Below are positions 5,432 to 11,560 of a stretch of 11,560 nt of DNA, one piece after another. The first letter of the stretch is position 1, and every line of letters begins with the position of its first letter. The position numbers and the translations under genes are program-made. The notes beneath the pieces were generated by a model. That model saw only the letters and a list, made by a program, of their open reading frames with translations. It made no database searches and was not told where the DNA came from. This DNA comes from JANXXV01 sp038200305 (lineage in GTDB: Bacteria > Acidobacteriota > Terriglobia > Bryobacterales > Bryobacteraceae): contig JBBPYD010000003.1 in NCBI GenBank assembly GCA_038200305.1, positions 1-11,560 of the forward strand. Reading direction: 5' to 3'.

Positions 5432-7272
5432 ACAACGCACTCTATTACAGTCTTCAGGTGCTGCTGGTCATCGCGGCCGGCGCATTGCTCCCAATCGTCT
5501 TCCGGTTGGCGCTGCCCAGCGCGCGGCTCTGGTATTGGCAAGGTCTTCTCGGCGTATGCCTGTTATTGCCCGCCGTGCAGCCGCGCCACGTCTCGCGAAT
5601 CGATTTCACTATTGAGGATGGCCCCCTCCAACCCGGTGTGCCGGTCAAGACCTCGCCCGCAAAGCCTCTGCCCGCCGCTGAAATACTGTTGACCATCTAC
5701 GCCGCTGGAGTAACGCTGCGCGCGGCCTGGCTACTGCTCGGGTTCTGGCGCTTGCGAAGCTTTCGCCGGAACGCCCGCGATCTCTATCCAGTCAGCCCTT
5801 CCCTGTTCGCAGCCCAGAAGGCCCTCGGCGTCTTCCCCGATATCCAGTTCTCCGATGAGGTCAACAGCCCGGTGACATTCGGTTTCACACAGCCGGTCAT
5901 CCTGCTTCCACCGGGATTTCTCGATCTCGATCCAGGCGCCCAAGAAGCCATCGCCGTTCACGAGTTGATCCATGTGCAACGCCGCGACTGGATCTACAGC
6001 ATCTCGGAAGAGATCGTTCGCGCGGTCTTCTGGTTCCACCCCGCCATCTGGTGGTTGCTGGGACAGATCCAACTCACGCGCGAACAAGTGGTGGATCGCG
6101 CCACTGTCGAATTCACACTGTCCCGCGAGCAGTACCTTGAGGCGCTGCTCGCCGTCGCCAAAACGAAGGTTCGGCCGGACCTGGCGTTGGCCCCACTGTT
6201 CCTTAAAAAACGCCATCTCGCTCAACGGGTGGCCGCCGTCATGAATGAGGTTTATATGTCGAAACGCCGCATCGTGTCATCTCTCGCAACCGTCTTTACC
6301 CTCGCATTACTCACGGCCAGGGTCGCTGTCTGGGTCTTCCCACTCGAATCGTCCGCACAGGACGTACAGTGGAATCAAGGTACCGGCGTCACTGTCGATA
6401 CGCAAGGTCACAAACTCCTCCACGGCTCACGCACCGAATATCCGCGGGCCGCCCGTGAGAAGAAGATCGAAGGAACCGTCGTCCTGCAACTCAGCCTTGA
6501 CCCCAAAGGCGAAGTAGCCGACGCCCGCGTTCTGAGCGGTCCCGATGAGCTTCGAAGTGCCGCTCTCTCCTCCGCCCTGCAATGGCATTTTCAGAACGAG
6601 TCCGGTCAAGCCGGCAACATTCAGGCATCCATCAACTTCAAAGACACTGGTTCGCCATTGAACTCTAATCGTTCGTATCCCCGCGTGCCGGGATCTGTGC
6701 CGGCCGGAGTCTTGAAGAGGATCGTCCTGGATGTCCCGGACACAATGGTCGAGGATCTACGACGGCTGCTGCCCGTGCATGAAGGCGAAACCTTAACCAG
6801 CGAAAGTCTGGAGCGGACACTGGCGGCGATCCGTTCCGTCGATGAACACCTGTCGCTCAATCTACAGACGGGCCACAATGACAACTCCACGGTCGCGGTG
6901 ATCTCCCTGGCCACTCCAGGGCAGCCGATGCGCACGCTCGCCGAACCTCAGGCGGACTTTGATCCTCCCAGCGGAAATACGAAGCGGGTCCGCATCGGCG
7001 GCAACATACAAGCGGCCAAGCTGATAAAGAAGACTACGCCCGCGTATCCGCCGCTGGCCAAGCAGGCGCGCATTCAGGGGACCGTGCGTTACAACGTACT
7101 GATTGGAACAGACGGCTTCATTCAGAAGATGCAACTGGTGAGTGGCCATCCTTTGCTGGTGGAGGCAGCCACCACGGCTGTGCAGCAATGGCAGTATCAG
7201 CCGACCTTGCTCAATGGGGAGCCGGCGGAGGTGGTCACCGTCATTGACGTGAATTTTACACTCAGTCAGTAG
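5428..7272 (+). CDS. BlaR1-like M56 membrane peptidase with two TonB C-terminal domains
   Basis: This 614-residue protein is the membrane partner of the BlaI repressor. Hydrophobic helices lie near 5-25, 35-50 and 84-106. The M56 zinc peptidase core follows, with SPVTFGF (147-153), H178-E-L-I-H182, and a downstream LTREQVVD (E219 the probable third ligand, D223 nearby). A last membrane helix spans about 283-303 after MSKRR. The exterior has a TonB_C-type domain (about 330-400, with EYPRAAREKKIEGTV), a POTRA-like domain (about 428-497, with GETLTSESLERTLAAI) and a second TonB_C domain (about 528-614, with PAYPPLAKQARIQGTV). BlaR1 carries a penicillin-binding sensor in this place; no SxxK-type sensor domain was recognised here. 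GGAGG at 5418-5422 serves the start. By analogy it would cleave or inactivate BlaI on sensing an envelope signal; the signal is unknown. Confidence 0.88.
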   Translation: MNNALYYSLQVLLVIAAGALLPIVFRLALPSARLWYWQGLLGVCLLLPAVQPRHVSRIDFTIEDGPLQPGVPVKTSPAKPLPAAEILLTIYAAGVTLRAAWLLLGFWRLRSFRRNARDLYPVSPSLFAAQKALGVFPDIQFSDEVNSPVTFGFTQPVILLPPGFLDLDPGAQEAIAVHELIHVQRRDWIYSISEEIVRAVFWFHPAIWWLLGQIQLTREQVVDRATVEFTLSREQYLEALLAVAKTKVRPDLALAPLFLKKRHLAQRVAAVMNEVYMSKRRIVSSLATVFTLALLTARVAVWVFPLESSAQDVQWNQGTGVTVDTQGHKLLHGSRTEYPRAAREKKIEGTVVLQLSLDPKGEVADARVLSGPDELRSAALSSALQWHFQNESGQAGNIQASINFKDTGSPLNSNRSYPRVPGSVPAGVLKRIVLDVPDTMVEDLRRLLPVHEGETLTSESLERTLAAIRSVDEHLSLNLQTGHNDNSTVAVISLATPGQPMRTLAEPQADFDPPSGNTKRVRIGGNIQAAKLIKKTTPAYPPLAKQARIQGTVRYNVLIGTDGFIQKMQLVSGHPLLVEAATTAVQQWQYQPTLLNGEPAEVVTVIDVNFTLSQ

Positions 7273-7282
7273 ATAATCATGG

Positions 7283-7321
7283 CCGCGGAAGTCACCGTCC
7301 CCACGGCGGGTACTTCCGCGG
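7283..7321 (+). terminator. Strong hairpin between M56 gene and class II aldolase gene
   Basis: CCGCGGAAGT (7283-7292) and ACTTCCGCGG (7312-7321) are perfect 10-base inverted repeats with a 19-base loop. The loop can pair further (ACC 7294-7296 with GGT 7309-7311, or CCGT 7295-7298 with ACGG 7303-7306). It starts 11 bases after the M56 stop codon. No U-run follows directly, so it is not a canonical intrinsic terminator. It may act in Rho-dependent or 3'-end-stabilising termination, or as a leader structure for the next gene. Confidence 0.5.
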
Positions 7322-7350
7322 TTGGAGACTGTAGTATTTTGGTGGTCGCA

Positions 7351-8127
7351 ATGAGTGACACTATTCCAACAATGTTGCGGGTTCCGAGCCCGCCTGTATT
7401 CAAGACGTTCGCAGACGAGCGCCGTCACAGGAAGGAGCGCTTGGCTGCGGCGTTCCGTTTGTTCTCGAAGTTCGGGTTCGATGAAGGAGTTGCAGGCCAC
7501 ATCACGGCGCGCGATCCGGAACGGACCGATCACTTCTGGGTCAACCCCTTCGGCATGCACTTCGGCCAGATACGGGTTTCCGACCTGGTTCTGGTGGATC
7601 ATCGGGGCGAGGTGGTGGAAGGCGAGTATGCCGTCAACGCGGCGGCTTTCGCGATCCACTCGGGCGTACACGACGCGCGGCCCGATGTCATCGCGGCAGC
7701 CCACGCTCATTCGTTGTACGGAAAGACCTGGTCGTCGCTCGGCCGTTTGCTGGACCCGATCACGCAGGATGCCTGTGCGTTCTATCAAGACCACAGCATC
7801 TTTGAAGATTACACCGGTGTAGTGTATGAGGCGTCCGAAGGGCAGCGCATCGCGCAAGCGTTGGGAGAGTGCAAAGCGGTGGTCCTGCGCAATCACGGTC
7901 TCTTGACCGTGGGGCAAACGGTGGATGAGGCCGCGTGGTGGTTTATCACCATGGAGCGAAGTTGTCAGGCTCAGTTGATGGCGGAGGCAGCGGGCAAGCC
8001 CATCAAGATCGAGCATGAGAATGCCTTGGTCACTCGCGGACAGGTGGGGAGCCACAAGACCGGATGGTTCCAATTCCAGCCGCTGTGGGCGCGGATCGCG
8101 AAGGAGCAGCCGGATCTCTTCGATTAG
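7351..8127 (+). CDS. Class II aldolase/adducin-family protein
   Basis: This 258-residue protein has the class II aldolase/adducin fold, which includes L-fuculose-phosphate aldolase and many proteins of unknown activity. Metal ligands are present: H118 and H120 in AAHAHS, and H182 in RNHGLL. The residue matching the catalytic Glu73 of fuculose aldolase aligns with A99 (VNAAAFAIH), so retro-aldol chemistry is doubtful. The sequence resembles the adducin-like branch instead. I chose ATG 7351 (GGTGG at 7341-7345) over an in-frame ATG at 7279. The extra 24 residues of the longer form would be encoded by the 7283-7321 hairpin, and that start has no ribosome site. The TAG overlaps the stop of the convergent HpcH/HpaI gene by 4 bases. 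The substrate is unknown. Confidence 0.85.
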   Translation: MSDTIPTMLRVPSPPVFKTFADERRHRKERLAAAFRLFSKFGFDEGVAGHITARDPERTDHFWVNPFGMHFGQIRVSDLVLVDHRGEVVEGEYAVNAAAFAIHSGVHDARPDVIAAAHAHSLYGKTWSSLGRLLDPITQDACAFYQDHSIFEDYTGVVYEASEGQRIAQALGECKAVVLRNHGLLTVGQTVDEAAWWFITMERSCQAQLMAEAAGKPIKIEHENALVTRGQVGSHKTGWFQFQPLWARIAKEQPDLFD

Positions 8128-8864
8128 CGCAGTCTCAATTGTGCAGCCCGAAGCGCGTTGAGAAGCACGGCTGTATCGACGGAGTAGCAGAGGTACTGGA
8201 TGCCGGCCTTCCTCCACCGGCGAGCCTCCTCTTCGGTGTTCGTAAAGACTCCGGCTCGCACTCCTCGCGCGGCCGCCTTGGTCACGATGGCCTGACCTGC
8301 ATCGAAGACCCGCGGGTCTGACGTTTGCCCCGGAATACCGAGGCTCTGCGATAGATCGTATGGGCCGATGAAAAGCACGTCGATGCCGGGGACTTCAAGG
8401 ATGGCATCCACGGCACGGACGCCTTCAGCGCTTTCGATCTGCAGCACGACCGTGACGCCCTCGTTTGAGCGTTGAAGGAACTCGGCAATGGGTTCGGCCG
8501 AATAGCGGGCAGCGCGCACGAACGGGTTAAAGCCTCGCTGGCCGCCCGGATGAAATCGCGCGGCGGAAACGGCGGCGCGGGCAGAAGCTACGGATGAGAT
8601 CTGCGGGATCTGCACACCGGCTGCACCGGCATCGAGCGCCTGCTGAATGGCGGCTGCGTTGTTCTCCGGCACGCGGACGATGGCTGGAATACCAGCGGCG
8701 TCGCTGGCACGGATGAAATCGGGCAGCATCTGGGCAGTGATGGGTGCATGTTCGCAGTCAATGATGACGAAGTCCCAGCCGGCGGCGGCGATGATTTCGA
8801 TGGAGGCTGGAGTGGGAAGTTCGCAGAACACTCCGAGCGAAAGCTTGGAAGGCGCAAGACGCAT
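8124..8864 (-). CDS. HpcH/HpaI-family aldolase (2-keto-3-deoxy acid aldolase type)
   Basis: This 246-residue class II pyruvate aldolase cleaves 2-keto-3-hydroxy acids to pyruvate and an aldehyde using a divalent metal. By spacing to E. coli HpaI, the key residues are H39 (DCEH, HpaI H45), R64 (VRV, R70), Q142 and E144 (LQIES, Q147/E149) and D170 (IGPYDLS, D175). All are present, so it should be active. The start at 8864 matches the family opening (LSLGVFCELPTP). An in-frame ATG at 8948 would run into the divergent fatty-acid gene and adds non-conserved residues. No clear Shine-Dalgarno precedes 8864. It converges on the class II aldolase gene with overlapping stops and diverges from the beta-oxidation operon. 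The exact substrate is not readable. Confidence 0.9.
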   Translation of the reverse strand: MRLAPSKLSLGVFCELPTPASIEIIAAAGWDFVIIDCEHAPITAQMLPDFIRASDAAGIPAIVRVPENNAAAIQQALDAGAAGVQIPQISSVASARAAVSAARFHPGGQRGFNPFVRAARYSAEPIAEFLQRSNEGVTVVLQIESAEGVRAVDAILEVPGIDVLFIGPYDLSQSLGIPGQTSDPRVFDAGQAIVTKAAARGVRAGVFTNTEEEARRWRKAGIQYLCYSVDTAVLLNALRAAQLRLR

Positions 8865-8915
8865 GTTAGCGCAGTGTCGCGCATGTTGGAGCGGATGTAA
8901 AGAGGTAGACTCTTG

Positions 8916-11009
8916 ATGATGACGGAACTGGTTAAAGTCTCTAAGCACGGTGATGTTGCGGTGATCACGATTGATAATCCGCCTGTGAACGCCTTAAGTC
9001 CGGGCGTTCCGGAGGGGCTTGGCGAAGCAATCGCTTCGTTACAAGACGACGCCGGAGTTCGCGCGATAGCCGTCATCGGCGCGGGGCGGACGTTCATCGC
9101 GGGCGCCGACATCAAGGAGTTCGGCAAGATCACGTCAGGAGAGAAGCGCGGCGGAAGTCTGTTGCCGCTGTTGTTGCAGATTGAGGATTCGGCAAAGCCG
9201 GTAGTGATGGCGGTCCACGGTACGGCCTTCGGGGGAGGTCTGGAGATCGCGATGGCGGGGCACTACCGTGTCGCTGCCGCATCGGCGCAGGTGGGCCAAC
9301 CCGAAGTGAAGCTCGGGATCATTCCCGGTGCGGCCGGAACGCAGCGGTTGCCGAGGCTCGCGGGCGTGGCGAAGGCAGTGGAGATGTGCGCGGGCGGGGA
9401 ACCGGTCTCCGCGGCGCAGGCTCTGGAGTGCGGCATTGTCGACAAGATCGTGGAAGGCGATCTGCTGGCGGGTGCAATCGAGTTTGCTCGCAACGTAGAG
9501 GGAATTCGGAAGACCCGTGAGCGTAATGAGAAGCTACGGCACGATCCGGCTGTATTCGCAGCCGCCCGCGCCGCAGCGGAGAAGAAGCAGCGCCTGTTGA
9601 TGGCGCCATTGGCCGCAATTGATGCCGTGGAGGCTGCGGCCAAACTGTCCTTCGAGGAAGGATGCAAAGTGGAGGCCGGGCTATTTCAGCAATGCCTCTT
9701 CTCCGATCAGTCCAAGGGCATGATTCATGCGTTCTTCGGCGAGCGTGCGGTGTCGAAGATTCCTGGCGTTCCTAAGGAGACGCCGCTGCTTCCAATCCGC
9801 AAGGCGGCGGTGATTGGGGCGGGTACCATGGGAGGCGGCATCGCGATGAATTACGCGAACGCTGGCATTCCGGTGTTGTTGAAAGAGACGGCGCAGACCG
9901 CTCTCGATCGGGGTTTGGCGACGATTTGGCGGAACTATGAAAACTCGGTGAAGAAAGGACGGTTTTCCCAGGATGTAATGGATCAGCGGATGTCATTGAT
10001 CACGCCAACACTGAGCTATGAAGGTTTCGGTGATGCCGACATTATCGTTGAGGCCGCGTTTGAGGAGATGAAGCTGAAGAAGCAGATCTTCGGCGAGATC
10101 GATCAGATAGCCAAGCCCGATGCGATCCTTGCATCGAATACATCGACGCTGAACATCGATGAGATCGCGTCGGCTACAAGGCGTCCGCACATGGTGATTG
10201 GGCATCACTTCTTTAGCCCGGCGAACGTCATGCGTCTGCTTGAGATTGTGCGCGGTAAAGAGACCAGCGATCGTGTGATTGCGACATCGATGGATTTGGC
10301 CAAGAAGCTGAAGAAGGTCGGCGTGTTGGTGGGCAACTGTTTCGGATTCGTTGGGAATCGTATGTTCGGCCCCTACCGCCGGGAGGCTCAGTTCCTGGTG
10401 GAAGAAGGCGCGGCGATGGAAGATGTGGATGCGGCGCTCTACGATTTTGGGATGGCGATGGGACCGCTGGCGGTCGGCGATTTGGCGGGCCTCGATGTCG
10501 GCTGGCGCATCCGGAAAGAGATCAAGCATCTAGAAATTCCGGGCGTGCGGTATCCGTTCGCCGAAGACGTGCTCGCTGAGATGGGGCGGTTCGGACAGAA
10601 GACCGGCGCGGGCTGGTACAAGTACGGCGAGAACCGGCGCGGAGCGCCGGACCCGGAGATCCAGAGCATGGTGGCCGAAGCCGCGAAACAGGCCGGGATT
10701 CCGCAGCGCAAGATCGGCGCGGAAGAGATGGTGGAGCGGACGGTTTACGCGCTAATCAATGAAGGTGCGCGGATTCTGGAGGAAGGGATTGCGCTGCGCG
10801 CCGTGGACATCGACGTGATCTATTTGCAGGGTTACGGATTTCCGGCATTTCGCGGCGGCCCCATGTGGTACGCGGATACTGTTGGCGTAAAGAAAGTCTA
10901 TGATCGCGTCCGCGAGTTCCATAAAGAGCACGGGCATCATTGGGAACCGGCTCCATCACTCGCCCGGTTGGCAGCCGAGGGCAGGACGTTTGCGAGTGTA
11001 TACGCGTGA
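8916..11009 (+). CDS. Fused enoyl-CoA hydratase / 3-hydroxyacyl-CoA dehydrogenase (FadB/FadJ type)
   Basis: This 697-residue multifunctional beta-oxidation enzyme hydrates trans-2-enoyl-CoA and oxidises the resulting 3-hydroxyacyl-CoA with NAD+. The crotonase half (about 1-190) has GADIKE (63-68) and catalytic E110 (GGGLE) and E130 (QPEVKLG), 20 residues apart as in FadB. A helical linker follows. The dehydrogenase half has the NAD site GAGTMG (301-306), ASNTSTLNIDEIA, catalytic H431 in GHHFFSPAN, and two C-terminal 3HCDH domains (NCFGFVGNR; GYGFPAFRGG). The order and size match FadB, FadJ, FadN and peroxisomal MFE-1. AGAGG at 8901-8905 supports ATG 8916; TTG 8913 and ATG 8919 are also possible. 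The stop overlaps the thiolase GTG by 4 bases. Confidence 0.93.
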   Translation: MMTELVKVSKHGDVAVITIDNPPVNALSPGVPEGLGEAIASLQDDAGVRAIAVIGAGRTFIAGADIKEFGKITSGEKRGGSLLPLLLQIEDSAKPVVMAVHGTAFGGGLEIAMAGHYRVAAASAQVGQPEVKLGIIPGAAGTQRLPRLAGVAKAVEMCAGGEPVSAAQALECGIVDKIVEGDLLAGAIEFARNVEGIRKTRERNEKLRHDPAVFAAARAAAEKKQRLLMAPLAAIDAVEAAAKLSFEEGCKVEAGLFQQCLFSDQSKGMIHAFFGERAVSKIPGVPKETPLLPIRKAAVIGAGTMGGGIAMNYANAGIPVLLKETAQTALDRGLATIWRNYENSVKKGRFSQDVMDQRMSLITPTLSYEGFGDADIIVEAAFEEMKLKKQIFGEIDQIAKPDAILASNTSTLNIDEIASATRRPHMVIGHHFFSPANVMRLLEIVRGKETSDRVIATSMDLAKKLKKVGVLVGNCFGFVGNRMFGPYRREAQFLVEEGAAMEDVDAALYDFGMAMGPLAVGDLAGLDVGWRIRKEIKHLEIPGVRYPFAEDVLAEMGRFGQKTGAGWYKYGENRRGAPDPEIQSMVAEAAKQAGIPQRKIGAEEMVERTVYALINEGARILEEGIALRAVDIDVIYLQGYGFPAFRGGPMWYADTVGVKKVYDRVREFHKEHGHHWEPAPSLARLAAEGRTFASVYA

Positions 11010-11560
11010 GAGAAGCGGTGATCGTTGCAAGTTCGCGGACTCCCTTGGCAAAGTCATTCCGGGGATCGTTCCACCAGACGCGGCCGGATGATCTGGCGGC
11101 CCACTGTATACAGGATGTGCTTTCTAAGGCGCCCGCACTCGATCCGGCCGAAATCGAAGATGTCGTGATGGGATGTGCTTACCCGTCCGGTCCACAGGGG
11201 TCGAACGTGGCGCGGGTGTCGGCGATTCGCGCGGGACTGCCGGCATCGGTTCCAGGGACCACGGTGAACCGCTTCTGTTCTTCCGGACTGCAAGCCATCA
11301 CAATGGCGGCGCACCAGATCGTAACCGAAGGTGTGGACGCGGTCATCGCCGGGGGCGTTGAGAGCATCTCGATGTTGAAGCGCGATCACGAGCCGAATCC
11401 GGTGGTAATGGTCCGGAAGCCTGCGCTCTATATGGCGATGGGCGATACCGCGGAGGTGGTCGCCAAACGATACAAGATCAGCCGCGAGGCGCAGGATGAG
11501 TACTCGTTGCTTAGCCAGCAACGGACGGCACGGGGTCAGTCGGAAGGACTGTTCGACGAA
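11006..11560 (+). CDS. Acetyl-CoA acyltransferase (thiolase), N-terminal part, runs off right edge
   Basis: An open frame of 185 codons starts at GTG 11006, which overlaps the TGA of the preceding gene (GTGA). It continues to the end of the window. The protein opens MREAVIVASSRTPLAKSFRG, the standard thiolase start, and has acyl-accepting C91 in NRFCSSGLQAI and the GGVESIS loop (VIAGGVESIS). Thiolases perform the last step of beta-oxidation, cleaving 3-ketoacyl-CoA with CoA. Paired with the upstream hydratase/dehydrogenase, it makes a FadB-FadA or FadJ-FadI type operon. The C-terminal catalytic His and Cys lie beyond the window, so completeness is unknown. No strong Shine-Dalgarno precedes the GTG, so coupled translation is likely. 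Confidence 0.92.
   Translation, partial: MREAVIVASSRTPLAKSFRGSFHQTRPDDLAAHCIQDVLSKAPALDPAEIEDVVMGCAYPSGPQGSNVARVSAIRAGLPASVPGTTVNRFCSSGLQAITMAAHQIVTEGVDAVIAGGVESISMLKRDHEPNPVVMVRKPALYMAMGDTAEVVAKRYKISREAQDEYSLLSQQRTARGQSEGLFDE

Noticed and set aside
7331..7337. TGTAGTA near the aldolase start, resembling half a BlaI operator
   Set aside because: The second arm of the dyad is missing on both sides, so a single 7-base match is likely chance.
7279..7350. Longer N-terminus for the class II aldolase starting at 7279
   Set aside because: The extra codons coincide with the 10-base inverted repeat and there is no ribosome site before 7279. The family sequence begins after ATG 7351.
6862..8217. 451-residue open frame on the minus strand
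   Set aside because: It is antisense to the M56 TonB_C end, the hairpin and the class II aldolase gene. The product is Arg-rich without recognisable motifs, as expected for a GC-rich shadow frame.
8865..8948. Longer N-terminus for the HpcH/HpaI aldolase starting at 8948
   Set aside because: It would overlap the start of the divergent beta-oxidation gene and adds 28 residues that do not look like the family.

Overview
The window is about 11.6 kb of high-GC bacterial DNA and looks like chromosome from an acidobacterium of the Solibacter/Bryobacter type. That assignment is inference. It rests on the BlaI repressor paired with an M56 peptidase carrying TonB C-terminal domains, on a hypothetical protein with a Thr-Gly-Pro-x-Thr-Pro-Glu-Gly-Lys N-terminus, and on the general style of the enzymes. 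No rRNA, tRNA or CRISPR array was seen.

Layout from left to right. Bases 1-141 are the end of an IS6-family insertion sequence, with its transposase start on the minus strand and a recognisable terminal repeat. Bases 264-944 encode a hypothetical protein. Bases 1001-3513 hold a two-gene unit of secreted hydrolases: an M20 metallopeptidase and an SGNH/GDSL hydrolase, overlapping by 4 bases. A PaaI-like hotdog thioesterase follows at 3575-3997 and converges on a minus-strand YhdH/AcuI-type reductase (3994-4986). Divergent from that reductase is a BlaI-type repressor (5057-5431), coupled to an M56 membrane peptidase with a TonB_C / POTRA-like / TonB_C exterior (5428-7272). After a strong hairpin (7283-7321) comes a class II aldolase/adducin-family protein (7351-8127). 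It converges on a minus-strand HpcH/HpaI aldolase (8124-8864). Divergent from the HpcH/HpaI aldolase, a beta-oxidation operon starts at 8916: a fused enoyl-CoA hydratase/3-hydroxyacyl-CoA dehydrogenase, then a thiolase that runs off the right edge.

The best candidate for something less described is the blaI-M56 module. It has a perfect 6+6 dyad of BlaI-operator type covering the -10 box and the first base of the start codon. Promoter geometry predicts a leaderless blaI mRNA. The M56 protein has no visible beta-lactam sensor domain and instead carries two TonB_C domains around a POTRA-like domain. Other points of note: both convergent gene pairs overlap by exactly 4 bases at their stop codons, the class II aldolase lacks the usual catalytic Glu, and G/C strand bias appears to reverse near 7.2-7.4 kb.

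Functionally the window reads as accessory catabolism (acyl-CoA breakdown, a reductase possibly acting on acrylyl-CoA, two aldolase-fold enzymes, secreted hydrolases) beside one signalling module. Nothing in the sequence ties all of these into a single pathway.
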